Shown: positions 11,462-24,637, counted from the first letter of the stretch. The stretch is 64,000 nt of DNA from Siphonodentalium dalli (GCA_032622095.1 CP136061.1:86278324-86342323), one strand, 5' to 3'. Numbers and translations are program-made. The notes: generated by a model from the letters alone, not told the origin.

Positions 11462-11989
11462 TTAAAGGTGGATTATCTCTTTGTAAACATGTATTATATA
11501 GTTACCGGGGTATAAAATATTAGATCTGAATCGAAGACTCCTGTCCGGAAATGCTTCTATCGATTAATATTAATTTTATTTCGAATATTTTCTGGTCTAA
11601 AAAGGTGTGTTTGTTCAGCTAACGAACAATATTGGTTACTGTTAACAGAGACCAGAAATTATATTGTGCAATTTAGTCACAAATAAACGTTAATTATACT
11701 CATTATCGCTTATATCTGTGGAACAAAACAGAACAAACAACCAATCTGTGACATTTGGCATTCGTTGCGTAGCCGTAGGAACAGCACAGTGCCCTATATG
11801 GCAATACGGTCTCATCCGAATGGTCGGTTCTAAAAATAGTAACATAAATGGGCCCGATTTAATATTCGAAATAAAATCAATATTAATTGATAGAAGCTTT
11901 TCCGGACATAGGACTTCAGTTCATATCTATTATTTTATACCCACGCAACTATTTAAATTTTGTTATTTAAAGAGATAATCCATCTTTAA
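11462..11989 (+). mobile_element. Kolobok-like MITE, full length
   Basis: 528 bp between TTAA copies at 11462 and 11986. It is nearly identical to the copies at 3593 and 5359, so young. Only 200 bp separates it from an oppositely oriented copy at 12190, giving a 1.26 kb inverted pair in the tail-to-tail space of the two transposon genes. Confidence 0.9.
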
Positions 11990-12189
11990 TTGTCCAAATA
12001 TAATGTTAACATGCTATTATACATGTATTTTGTGTTGATACCGGTACTTTATCTCACTCATTGCCAAGAGATATATGTATTCATTTCTCTCGCCAACTCA
12101 TGAGATATTTTCGATATAAACTAAAAAAATAGATCTCTCAGACCACATACTTTTACATGAATCAAGACTGTTTAATTGGACTCTGGAAA

Positions 12190-12717
12190 TTAAAGATGGA
12201 TTATCTCTTTAAATAACAAATTTTAAATAGTTGCGTGGGTATAAAATAATAGATATGAACTGAAGACCTATGTCCCGAAAAGCTTCTATTAATAAATATT
12301 GATTTTATTTCGAATATTAAATCGGGCCCATTTATGTTACTATTTTTAGAACCGACCATTCGGATGAGACCGTATTGCGATATTGAGCACTGGGCTGTTC
12401 CTACGGCTACGCAACGAATGTCAAATGTCACAGATTGGTTGTTTGTACTGCTTTGTTCCACAGATATAAGCGATAATGAGTATAATTAACGTTTATTTGT
12501 GACAAAATTGCACAATATAATTTCTGGTCTCTGTTAACAGTAACCAATATTGTTCGTTAGCTGAACAAACACACCTTTTTAGACCAGAAAATATTCGAAA
12601 TAAAATTAATATTAATCGATAGAAGCATTTCCGGACAGGAGTCTTCGATTCTGATATAATATTTTATACCCCGGTAACTATATAATACATGTTTACAAAG
12701 AGATAATCCACCTTTAA
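12190..12717 (-). mobile_element. Kolobok-like MITE inside the transposase gene
   Basis: 528 bp, TTAA at 12190-12193 and 12714-12717. The element enters after the codons for VCAYLV. Sequence on its far side, read after a single TTAA, gives NFQSPIKQS and a TGA. The pre-insertion site is therefore inferred directly, and the TTAA duplication is confirmed by coding continuity. Confidence 0.92.
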
Positions 12718-13698
12718 CTAGATAAGCACAAACAGTAAAAACTTGTTCAGCTATATCCTTCATAGAGAGTTTAAGTTCACCATCAAGAATATGGTAAGTT
12801 TTTATTCTCTGGATCGCACGCTCAATATGTATGCGAACTCTGGATATTTCCTCCGACATCACAATTTCATCAGATGACAATTGTAGTCGGTTCGGCCCTT
12901 TGAAAGAAGGCATGTACAGTTTGACGGCCATCTCATTCATGACGCCGTGAACTAGAAAGCCTCGGTCAGCCATAACAGCCCTTTTGCTATCCTTGAGATT
13001 TTCAAGCAGATCCTTCGAATTAAGAGTTATATGTTTGTCAGAGGCTCTACCTCCGTACATCCGAATTATGTAGCTGATTCCCATCTGTGGGTTTATTCCG
13101 ATAAGAAACTTATAAGTATTGTGATGTTTGTATGGCGAATATAACTGTTTTTTAGCATCAGGCTTACTTGGATTTTGAATAAATAATTCTGTACAGTCCA
13201 GAATCACTTGCACATCTTTATAAGCCCTCATTGCTTCAGATGTGTTCTCGCTGGTAACAGCTTTTGATGGCAGTTCACACAGTTGTTTCAGATCAGTGTA
13301 CATGAGTGTGACCCAGGTGGTAACAACTGACGAAACAGTCCCAACAGAAACACTAAACCTCCTTGCTATATCTTCTGTAAGGAGTCCAACTCGCAGTCTG
13401 ACAATTGTTAGAAAGAATTCATCCAACAAAGATAATTTCCTATTGGGTCCAGATTTGGGTACAGATGAATTACATGTATAAGAAATATTGGACATGTCAG
13501 TCTGTTGAGGCCCTCGCCAATACTTGACATTTTTTGCTCTTGGTTCCAGGCGATGAACGTAGCATAGTTGGTGAATCCCGTCCAGAACTGTATTTGTTTT
13601 GTGCTATTTTTTATCTGATCTAAAGATAATAACTGCAGTTTTAATTGTTCTACATCAAACACTTGCTGCTCAAGTTCAATAATTTTAGTTTGTATTTC

Positions 13699-14248
13699 CA
13701 GGGGGGGGGGGGGTGAAAAACAAATTCCGGCACGTATGCCGGGGTGGGTGGGTGGTCAAGGCCACCAACAAGCAATTTTTTCCGGAACTAAAAAAGAAAT
13801 TTCCTGCTTGTTTTTTTGTGTTTTGGCAATGAGTTGGGCTTCAAAACCACTTTGAATGAGATAAATAATGTTATTCTAACTGGTAAACTGACTGCAGGCA
13901 GTTATCGTGTTGTATTTTGTAGCAAATTTTGAAATCCAAGATGGCCACTGGCAGCCATGTTTTTTTTGGCCGAATGACCTCAAAATGACTCATTCCTATT
14001 TGCATGTCCATGTTAACATCCATGATAAATAGTATGCACAGAAATTCATATACAGCTGTTTACAGTGAATTTTCCCCCGCAAATCTCTGTTTTAGTGTTA
14101 AAAGGGGGGGTGGGTGTCAACAAATGGTCGGAAAAAACTGCCGAAAACGGAAAACAATTTGGCGGTGGGGGTGGGTGGGTACACAAAATTATCGAAAGGG
14201 AAAAAATGCCATACGTGCCTGAATTTTTTTTCCGACCCCCCCCCCCTG
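13699..14248. mobile_element. G-rich hAT-like MITE inside the transposase gene
   Basis: Termini CAGGGGGGGG and CCCCCCCTG are followed inward by inverted copies of TTCMGGCACGTATG. It is flanked by GTATTTC at 13692-13698 and 14249-14255. A 7-8 bp direct repeat and CAGGG ends fit hAT-type transposition (family knowledge; assignment inferred). Just inside each end are GGGGTGGGTGGGTGG tracts that could form G-quadruplexes. Related ends occur near 20549, 28752, 49483 and 56044. Confidence 0.8.
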
Positions 14249-14518
14249 GTATTTCTGGCAAATACTGCTTAATTGAAGAACAATCTTCCATTTTTGTACA
14301 TATATAGTCATGATCAACAGGCTGTGGTGTCATTTTATTGTTTTTCTCTGCAACTGGAGGGGTGCTGAAAGTCAACCGTCTCTTCCGTGATTGAGGAACA
14401 GGTGGGGGTGTTGTCAATATCGCCGATGAATTTTTTGTAGACCTTGGTGTTGGCTCTTTCTTGAAGGTGAAAATGGTTGGCACGTAACCTGGGTGGGATG
14501 CTTCATGACCTTTAATAC

Positions 14519-15192
14519 CTGAAAAAGTATGAAGAACAAAATTCAAATACATGATACTTGATAGGTAACTGGTATTGGCTACAGACTACAGTCACAACTT
14601 ACATGTATAGTGTACATTTACACAACCAGTATTGAATCTATTATTTTAGTATAAATGTTGATGGGGATGGTAAACGTATCTGAAAACGAGGTAGGCATCA
14701 GTAGGATTATTATCGTGTCATTATGTAAATAATATATATATATATATGTATTAATATCACGTTTTATTTCAGGTGTTATTAATGTTTTTCAAGTTTATCA
14801 TTTCAGGTGGAGTACATAGCGAAGAACTTTCATGAAGATGAAAGTGAAGATAAAAAAGGCCCTTTTCAGGGCCACACACTTTCTCCTAAAGAGTAATCTT
14901 TAAAATTGCTAAACATTCATATATTCTTTAATAAACAAAAGTCATTGTTTGTTTTTATTCCCACTACTTGCCATTTGATCTTCATGTAACCCACCACTGA
15001 CTTAATCCAATTAGCACCTAATAGCTACTAGCTGACTCCAACTACAACTTTTAGTGTGCCGGAGAACAAAAAATGTCGATAAAAGTTGAAATATAAGACT
15101 TTTCAATTACGACAATAAACAAAATTGAAAATTCCAACTACATCTTTTACTGGGCTCAGACTCGGACTACAACTATTAGTCTGTCCCTGTAG
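14519..15192. other. Between the transposase pseudogene and the fold-back element
   Basis: It contains a short (AT)n tract near 14728-14748, the histone-like stem-loop and an AATAAA at about 14930. No THAP exon could be read on the minus strand, so the right end of the ISL2EU-like element is missing or unrecognised. Confidence 0.4.
14858..14873 (+). promoter_or_regulatory. Histone-type 3' stem-loop without a histone gene
   Basis: GGCCCTTTTCAGGGCC forms the six-pair stem and TTTC loop bound by SLBP in replication-dependent histone mRNAs. It is preceded by A-rich sequence and followed by ACACA and CTAAAGAG, which resembles a histone downstream element. No histone reading frame lies upstream. 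The local plus-strand frame (about 14811-14896) follows a TTTCAG acceptor-like site and encodes a short unrelated peptide ending SPKE. It could be a transposed histone 3' end or chance. Confidence 0.6.
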
Positions 15193-15479
15193 ACCTACCT
15201 GTTACGCCAGCTTTTGAAGTAATTACCACTTTTGAAGTAGGTCTCCACTTTTGAAGTAAAAAACGCCAGCTTTTGAAGTAACTCACCACTTTTGTAATAA
15301 AATCGCCAGCTTTTGTAGTAAAGTGAGGTCTCCGCTTTTGAAGTAAAAAACGCCAGCTTTTGTAGTAAAAAAACTAGGTCTCCACTTTTGAAGTAACAAA
15401 ATTACAGCTTTTGAAGTAAACTGACTCAATAAATTTTGACGGGCGCTGAACGATTTTCATGACAAAGTCAACCCGATAA

Positions 15480-16575
<1,096 letters not shown>

Positions 16576-16735
16576 ATGGCAACATGTATATTTCCTCAAA
16601 ATTGGGGGACGTGACAAATGTATCAGTTACAACGGAAAATAGTTGGTCTATTTGTCCTCTTCTTTGGAAGAACAGTCCTATGTCAAACTTCCAATTCGCA
16701 ATGTTCCTGGTGCCAAATGGTTCAGTCTCCTTTTT

Positions 16736-18159
16736 GTAATTTTATAGTCGATTATCAATAATGATAAATAAGTCCATTTTCTTTTTAACGTGGTTCATTC
16801 TGATTGGCTAACTATGAAACAAAGGACGAAAGTCCAGATGTCAGGTGATTACGAATGTCATACAACAAGACACCGATTCTGCATAATTTCACGAGTCATT
16901 GTCCCAGTTAGAATAATATTATCATGCACGTGCTACAGAATAATAAGTCAAAGATGTTCATTCAATTTACAACTGGAATACAATCTCCTTCGGACACTTT
17001 AATAACGAGAGATAATGGTTCCTGTAATTACAAACTAAATTATTGAACATACTCACGTCTGTTACGGGATTGTGTTATATCGTTCGAGACTTCGTGACAG
17101 CTCTAGAACCTTCAAAAGAGGGAACAGGATAACAAGAAAATCGCATATCATATCGCTGTGTAGATCCGGCCTCTTTGGGCGCTACAGTTGTAATGTTTTA
17201 TCATAACATTTAATGTTCAGGCGTTATGCTGTGGTGATTCTCCGTGGCGGCCAGTGGAGCCCGTGTTCCGAGCGTGTATTATACCATGTGGTAGCTATGC
17301 CTGCGATTGCATTGTTGAATGTGAGTCCTCTGCGAGTGGGAGGTGTCAACATTGGCCACAATCGCCAGTAACTGGTGTTGCCCTGTATAGGGCAGGTATG
17401 TTATGGTAAGTTGCTGGTAAGTCGAGGGCAATACTATTGGGAAGGGACTGGCATATATTCTATTTTGTGTTATACATAATTGCTCATCAATCCCAGCGTG
17501 CACCGATGGTTTGCAGAATATCAATAAATTCATTGTCGTAATTTTGTTCTGCATTTGGTATTTAGTTTTTTTTTTTTTGGAAAGGGGTTACCACATTGCG
17601 AGCAGTGCACGGTCTGGGCGTTTATAACTAACGTAGTTGAAAATGAGGGGAGTAGTAATTATGAGCTACATTGTAGATCTAGATATCAATCATGATCGAC
17701 CAGTGATATCTCAAAATAATTCACCATTGTTATTATGTTAAGTTATCAGTCCGTGGGACACCTCAACCTTCCCTGACTATCGTACACCACTTAGTCTGAC
17801 CCCAATTGATAGGTGCAACATAGCAATAGTAAATATGTATACCATCATATATTGTCTTCATGATAGAATATTGATTTCATTTATTGACCATAATAAACAA
17901 AACAGATTCAGATAGCAGAATTGTTGATGAGGATGAGAGGCGATAAGGGATCAAGCTATACAATATTATACATAACTATTCAAGAACTATAGCGTCTAAG
18001 GGGAGGTTGAGGATAAATTTGACTAATTATTATTTAACTACATCAACAACATCGTTCCATTCATTCTTAATTTTGTTATGCGTTTCATTTTGTATTGCTG
18101 TGCCTGACAATTGACAATAGAATAATTAATTGTATTCGTATATTGTGTTGAATAAATTT
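16736..18159. other. Unique core of the giant fold-back element
   Basis: About 1.4 kb between the arms. Short ORFs (16790-17002 plus, 17279-17554 minus) lack recognisable domains. A T-run at about 17565 and AT-rich sequence follow. It probably holds remains of captured DNA; no transposase was seen. Confidence 0.5.
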
Positions 18160-18559
18160 TGAAAGGAGACTGAACCTTTTAGCATCAAGAACATTGAGAT
18201 TTGAAAGTTTAACTTTCCCTGAATAGCGACATAATGCCACCGAATCCGTTATTTTATATACTCAATCATCAGAGTGTATGTGAACCCAACGGTTTCCACA
18301 CAACACATTACTGGCTTCCGTGTTTTATAGCTGGCCACGTTTGACGTAGTTATAATACTTCGGTTATGTGACATAATTTTAATGATTGAAAATTGTTGTT
18401 AATGTCGCCTTCCAGAGACGAATCTAATAAACCAAACATTTTCTGCTGTCCCTAACGCGTCGGGTCACCTAATTTCGAGGGTACGAATATGCAATTAAAA
18501 GTGAGGCCAATAATAAATATACCAACTATTTTCCGTTGGAACTAATACATCACCTAATT

Positions 18560-19790
18560 TCGAGAAACTATATATGTTGTCATGTTACTGACATGTTACT
18601 GACAAAACGTCTTCAGTCCTGTCTGACTCAATGTAACATCGAACTTCTTCTGACAACGGTCGCACTTGTAAGGGCACTCAATAGTGTGGGTTGTCAGGCT
18701 GACTGGGAACAATCTTATATACTCGTATGATTGATCACCTATGTGTGTTCATATGATTAGGCAGGGAAACGGACGCACTAAATGCCGTTCGGTACACGTC
18801 ACACTTATATGGGCGATTGACTCTATAAATTATCTTATGCTGTTATGACTGAAGGCTATTCGAACCACGTCACATGCATATGGTCGATTACCGGTGTGGA
18901 TTCTTTTGTCACGGAACCGGACTCACTAAGTGCATTTTGGTACACGTCACACGCGTATGGGCGATTGACTGTGTGATTTCGCTTGTGTTGGTATGACTGA
19001 AGGATATTCGAACCTCGTCACATGCATATGGTCGATTACCGGTGTGGATTCTTTTGTCACGGAACCGGACTCTCTAAGTGCCTTTTGGTACACGTCACAC
19101 GCGTATGGGCGATTGACTGTGTGATTTCTCTTGTGTTGGTATGACTGAAGGATATTCGAACCTCGTCACATGCATATGGTCGATTACCGTACCGGTGTGG
19201 ATTCTTTTGTCACGGAACCGGACTCACTAAGTGCCTTTTGGTACAAGTCACACGTGTATGGGCGATTGACTGTGTGATTTCTCTTGTGTTGGTACGATTG
19301 GAGGCTATTCAAACCACGTCACACTCGTATGGTCGATTACCTGTGTGGAATCTTGTCACGCAACGGACTCACTAGGTGCCTTTTGGTACACGTCACACGT
19401 GCATGGGCGATTGACTGTATGATTTATCTTGTGTTGGTATGACTCAAAGCTATTCAAACCACGTCACACTCGTATGGTCGATCACCTTTGTGGAATCTTT
19501 TGTCACGGAACCGGACTCACTAAGTGCCTTTTGGTACAAGTCACACGTGTATGGGCGATTGACTGTGTGATTTCTCTTGTGTTGGTACGATTGGAGGCTA
19601 TTCAAACCACGTCACACTCGTATGGTCGATCACCTGTGTGGAATATTTTGTCACGGAACCGGACTCACTAAGTGCCTTTTGGTACACGTCACACGTGTAT
19701 GGGCGATTGACTGTGTGATTTCTCTTGTGTTGGCATGACTGAAAGCTATTCAAACCACGTCACACTCGTATGGGCGATAGCCACTATTGA
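18560..19790 (-). pseudogene. Decayed C2H2 finger array in right fold-back arm
   Basis: Mirror copy of the left-arm array, read on the minus strand, with the same two-finger units and the same lesions. It is somewhat longer than the left array, so one unit or more was gained or lost after the arms formed. The 80-residue frame at 19429-19671 has a nearly identical mirror at 15598-15840. That reflects arm identity, not a gene. Confidence 0.8.
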
Positions 19791-20078
19791 TTATCGGGTT
19801 GACTTTGTCATGAAAATCGTTCAGCGCCCGTCAAAATTTATTGAGTCAGTTTACTTCAAAAGCTGTAATTTTGTTACTTCAAAAGTGGAGACCTAGTTTT
19901 TTTACTACAAAAGCTGGCGTTTTTTACTTCAAAAGCGGAGACCTCACTTTACTACAAAAGCTGGCGATTTTATTACAAAAGTGGTGAGTTACTTCAAAAG
20001 CTGGCGTTTTTTACTTCAAACGTGGAGACCTACTTCAAAAGTGGTAAGTTACTTCAAAAGCTGGCGTAACACCTACCT

Positions 20079-20400
20079 CTGCTACCGTACACCAGTCTGA
20101 CAGTGCGTGTACATTGTAAAGAAGTTAAAAGAACCTACAAAGCCAAGATATGAGGCCCACACCCCCACCCCATGGAATACGGAATACCACTTAATACAGA
20201 GGGTGGAATACGGAATACCAGTTAACAGCCATATGGAATACATAAAAATATATGAAAACTTAATTTTTTGGAAGGTCGGCGTACGAATACCGGTATATTT
20301 GGAATACCGAATACCTCCTAACAGAGGAGCCGGAATACGGCGTACCTCATAACAGGGCATGGAATACGGCGTACGAAAAGGGGGGGTGGGGGCCTCAGAT
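20079..20400 (+). repeat. Degenerate GGAATAC-motif repeat
   Basis: GGAATACGGAATACC and close variants such as GGAATACGGCGTACC recur about eight times over ~250 bp. They end in a GGGGGGGTGGGGG run. Small ORFs over it are by-products. Confidence 0.6.
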
Positions 20401-20548
20401 ATGTGTACACAGTTCACAATCACTAACTCAGTTACCAACTCACTCAGTCACTATCATCAGATTTATCCGAGCAAGTGGTCTCACAAATTTATTCACCAAT
20501 TTCATGTCATGAAACAACATGTACAAGTATATTTTACCGACTACAACA

Positions 20549-20625
20549 GGGGGGGGGGGGTCTGCAAAAAAAATCGGTATATAGGGCCGGGGTGGGTGGG
20601 TGGTCCAGAGGCGGAAAAAATGGTG
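20549..20625 (+). mobile_element. G-rich MITE terminus, single end
   Basis: CAGGGGGGGGGGGTCTGC, then GCCGGGGTGGGTGGGTGGTC, matches the inner layout of the hAT-like MITE ends at 13699 and 49483. A matching opposite end was not located, so this is a truncated copy or half of a larger element. Confidence 0.5.
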
Positions 20626-20639
20626 CTGACCATGTAATG

Positions 20640-21489
20640 TTGTTTGTAAGCATGTTAGTACCATGCTTGTTGGCATAGGGCTACATAGGCAGCTAAAGTG
20701 ACTCTTAAGCCTCAGATTTAGCAACATTCTGGATTTCACAGTATCCTGGACCGCTTCACAGTGGACCACCATATTAACGTTCAGGAAACTTATGATTAAC
20801 GGAAGAAATATTTAGTAACAAAATTAATATATTACCCAGTTGTATTATCTGAATAAAAGTAATAAAACAAAAAAACTCTTATCACAAATTGGATACTACA
20901 TGTACATGGTGAATACTCAATGATGACTACTATTGATATCATTAACCTGATTGCTGCATAACATGAAATTGAAAAGGGTATCTCATAAATTTCTAATGTT
21001 TCAAATACTGTCTTGTTCTGGCATGTAATCAAATTCATTCCTTCTTGTTATTTCTCATCTTGAATGATTGCAAGTAATGTTAATTTGCAACAATTATCCA
21101 AATAAAACTGAATTGGTTATGATGAATGACATTACCGTTTACTGCTCAGACAATCCCAAATGAAGGTGACGCTATTCTCATTGAATTTCCAAACTTCATC
21201 TGGGAGCGTTACTGCTCAACAAGACGAAACTAAAATACTAATTGTATACTGTTATCACTTACAAATAGATGAACTGAAATAATGTGATTCATTCAGATGC
21301 ATTGAGAAATGACATTCAATTCTTCATTCTGGTCTATCACCATACCAATTAAACCACATCAAAATTTGACAACCGACACTAACTTATATTGCAAAAACTT
21401 TGTATGGACTGAATTTCATAAAGTCGAACAGCGCCCATAACTCTGGTAGGTGTTGGTCACAACCCGCGATATTATGCATATTTGTCCCA
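20640..21489. other. Intergenic, nothing recognised
   Basis: AT-rich, no supported gene. Short minus-strand ORFs have no family resemblance. Confidence 0.4.
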
Positions 21490-21710
21490 ATTTGACAAAA
21501 TTGCACTATATAATTTCTGGTCTCTGTTAACAGTAACCACTATTGTTCGTTAGCTGAACAAACACACCTTTTTAGACCAGAAAATATTCGAAATAAAATT
21601 AATATTAATCGATAGAAGCATTTCCGGACAGGAGTCTTCGATTCAAATCTAATATGTTATACCCCGGTAACTATATAATACATGTTTACAAAGAGATAAT
21701 CCACCTTTAA
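21490..21710 (-). mobile_element. Kolobok-like MITE, 3' truncated
   Basis: It keeps the left ~220 bp of the family on the minus strand, from TTTGACAAAATTGCAC to the intact terminus GATAATCCACCT-TTAA at 21710. The right half is absent. Confidence 0.8.
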
Positions 21711-22320
21711 AATATATATAAACGTATGTCTGACAGGATTTAGGTATTGATTGTGCCCCGATTTTTGAACATCAAAAATACACCAAACATTTAATAGATG
21801 CTCGTAAAATGCACATAATCTCATCCACTGCATGAATTCAGATAGCAGTCATTCGAACAACTGAAGCGCCTGTTTAGATATTACAATAGTGACGTACATG
21901 TGGGTTCCCTGTCCTGTTATATGACCAATAATGGATTTAATTGTCATTTGCGAAGGTGCGTGTAGACTCTCTAGTATACTCTAAATAACAATAGCGTAAT
22001 GAAGCATTCACACTGAAAGAGAATTGGGTTGAATCCAATCACGTGGTGTTATAAATAACTGTTTGTAACTAAACTTTTAGACCAATCAAATGGCGTCTCT
22101 CTGACAACATGCACTTGCACGTCGAGAAGTCTTCAACCAGTGAGATTGGTGTTACTTGATGCTGATCGCGAAAATGGCGGACACGTTTGTCCGAAAATGT
22201 TTAGCCAATCTAGTAATATGTTGATCAATATTGGTACTCTCGTTTATAATTCGCAACCAAGCATTCCTGAATGTTTAGCATCCTTATTCTGTATGCATCT
22301 TCCTGGTGACTGGTGTGGCG
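21711..22320. other. Intergenic, nothing recognised
   Basis: No gene, RNA or repeat supported. The ORF at 22140-22436 overlaps the start of a segment duplicated at 47.9 kb and has no known domain. Confidence 0.4.
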
Positions 22321-23184
22321 TCGATCATGTCATATTCCCACTAATGCAAGCTATCTGGATAAGAAACGTACGCAGCCACGTTGAAACATTACACGCTTCC
22401 ACTGTAAACCGTACAGTCAATCGAGTGAGTGAGTGACGGACCCATTACATTGCTTTGAGTCGATTCAAGGGGGAAGTGAACTGAAAAGATGTGCCGAATT
22501 ACTCTGACATTTCAATGGAATTGACGTTGCTTGCAGACTATCGATTATTGTTATGAGATCAGTTCCGCAGATTGCCGGAGCTGCAAATCAAATACCATTA
22601 ATTAATGACGTGGTTTGTTTGTGACGTCGATCAGTTACCGGTATATTCATCAGTTAACTGGAGCCACAATGTATATCTATTGATACCATGAACCATTGAT
22701 TGACTTAATGACCTCGAGGCGGTGTTAAAGATCTAACAATAGACTACAACCTGCATTTCATGATCGTCTACATGTATTATAGAAGCAGCAATCTGCGAAG
22801 CAATCATGTTGAACTAAATACAACCGTCTTATTATTCTACAATTGTACACCCCAAACACATTGTGTGCGAACAGAGTTGATGTCGTGGTGATGGATTCAT
22901 GTGTTTACACACACAAAAAGAACAGATACAGGGAATGCTCTAATTAATCTACCACTTTAATGAGGTTGTGGGCCGATACTGACCGTGGTCATACAGCCAG
23001 TCAACTGTGGTCAAGTGGTGTCACAGCGAAATCGTAGCAGTTGACAACTTGACATGCATGGCCTTACATGCGGTAGCCACCAGTAATCGCGATATTATTT
23101 GGTTAACTATGGTAACCAAGTAATACCGCAGCATTAATGTTTTTCACCCGGCGTACACTTTTTGTTTTTTTTTTCTCGACCGCC

Positions 23185-23540
23185 TTAGTCCCATAGTCGG
23201 GTTGTCCCTGGGTCGGACTGGCTCTTGGTTGGGTTGTCAATGGGTCGGGTTAACCCCGAGTCGGATGGTCCTGAATCAAGTTGTCCCTGAATCAAGTTGT
23301 CCCTGAGTCAGGTTGTCCTGTGTCTGGTTGTCCCTGAGTCAGGTTGTCCCTGATTCGGGTTAACCCTTAGTCGGGTTGTCCCTGGGTCGTATTTTGCCTG
23401 GATCGAATTGTCCCTTTATCGGGTTGTCACTGGGTCACTTGTCCCTGAGTCGGGTAGTTCCCGACTCGGTTTGTCCCTGGGTAGGGTTGTCCCCAAGTCG
23501 GTTGTCCCTTTGCCGGATGATCTCCGAGACGGGTGGTCAC
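23185..23540 (+). repeat. Minisatellite, ~17 bp unit
   Basis: About twenty imperfect copies of GTCGGGTTGTCCCTGAG, with variants ending GGGTTAACCC. The frame at 23376-23627 is produced by the repeat. Confidence 0.8.
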
Positions 23541-23773
23541 GCTTCTAGTACAGATGTAGATACGGAGGCAGAGTTCAGTCCCCTGTTACGCTGCCTTGAC
23601 CTCTGCCACTACGTACATAGACAGTGATGGAAATACATTTGCTCTTTCTAAGCTAATCGCAAATCACTAGGGAAAATGAAGTGGTTGTAATTATTTCCCC
23701 GTAAACTATTGTATCAGGCTTCTGATCCGCAATGCAATTATTTGTTACATATAATATTTTCCCAAAAATACGA

Positions 23774-23841
23774 TATACCCAATGGGAGTGGACATTTCTA
23801 TGGAACGACCTTCCATAGAAATGTCCACCCCATTGGGTATA
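23774..23841. repeat. Short near-perfect palindrome
   Basis: Two arms of ~31 bp beginning TATACCCAATGGG pair around a CGACC spacer with one indel. Weaker pairing continues outward (AAAATAC with GCATTTTG). It may be a tiny MITE or a fork-stall product; no target duplication is clear. Confidence 0.7.
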
Positions 23842-24579
23842 GCATTTTGTCACATTTATTCCTTATTTGAGTTTCACTGCAAATCATTTGCACTGAAGCA
23901 CAAACCATTTGTGCTTCGGAATAATTCACTCGGATGTATGATTATCGATTCATCTACCGCGAAGTGCAAATATATTAGACCAACTGACTCCCATCAGACT
24001 CTGAATAAGTATGTTCGCATCATGATATGGCTGGTGTCACTGCCTCTATATATTCATGTTTGACACCATCAGCATACCTTTAGTTGTGTGATGTCTTCAT
24101 GACCGGAGTCAATTTGAGTTTGGGGAGAATCTCTGCATATTAATTTTCAATTGTGTTCCAGCGTAAATATGATATAGTTGCACATTACGACAAAATAATT
24201 GTGTTTCAGTGCAAATAATTGTCACATCGGCGAAAATATTTAGAAGCACTAATAACACTTATTATTTTCACTTCATTGCAAACAGTGGCACTTCAATGTA
24301 AATACTTACACTCCTGCTCAAATAAGCCATAACTGTGAAAAGGCCATCCAAAGATTTATTTTGGAGGTCTTCATGTCTTCAATTTTTTATTTTCTTAACC
24401 ATACATACCATTATTTTTTTCTCCCATTAATGTTGTTATTAGCATTGAGGATATTACAGTGTTATTTTTCGGAAAATGCAACACGTATGGAGTCGACATC
24501 CATCATGGCCGCAAATTCGATACATTTGTCGATAACTAAGATGTTATGATCCGGGCTGGGATTTCCAACTCTTACGCTT

Positions 24580-24637
24580 TATTTCGTACCCAGGAAACTA
24601 TCTAAACAAATTATTTAAAGAGATAATCCATCTTTAA
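24580..24637 (+). mobile_element. Kolobok-like MITE, right-end fragment
   Basis: Only the last ~58 bp remain: TTTCGTACCCAGGAAACTAT through GAGATAATCCATCT-TTAA. Confidence 0.65.

Larger units (their letters stand above)
12162..14518 (-). pseudogene. THAP-remnant/DDE transposase, ISL2EU-like, doubly interrupted
   Basis: The exon starts after a CTTTTTCAG acceptor (14519). It begins with what looks like the end of a THAP DNA-binding domain (GYVPTIF), then a basic linker with SRKRRL, a coiled-coil stretch (IELEQQVF) and a DDE_Tnp_4-type catalytic domain. In the catalytic ORF (12557-13495) the triad reads as D100 in VILDCTE, D177 in VMADRGF and E225 in HIERAIQR. Three lesions are visible: a G-rich MITE (13699-14248) inside the coiled coil, a one-base change at an A6 run near 13532 that shifts frame, and a TTAA MITE (12190-12717) about nine codons before the native stop at 12162-12164. 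Both insertions leave short direct repeats, and leaving each insert out makes the frame continuous across it. The THAP-coding first exon is not found upstream. No active transposase can come from this copy. Confidence 0.82.
22322..24560 (+). repeat. Segmental duplicate of the 47.9-49.5 kb region
   Basis: Bases 22322-22500 match 47926-48098, then 23878-24060 match 48099-48245, and 24105-24560 match about 49005-49470. Bases 22500-23876 have no counterpart there, so one locus gained or lost ~1.38 kb. No protein is evident in either copy. Confidence 0.7.

Noticed and set aside
12557-12717. Extended C-terminus of the transposase ORF
   Set aside because: The last ~50 residues after VCAYLV are MITE-encoded. 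The native end lies beyond the MITE at 12162.
14046-14552. Single 168-residue proline/glycine-rich protein
   Set aside because: Its C-terminal part (GGGGRKK onward) is MITE sequence; only the part before 14255 belongs to the transposase exon.
23376-23627. 83-residue ORF
   Set aside because: It lies within and just after the 17 bp minisatellite, and its repeated SLGRL pattern is repeat-derived.
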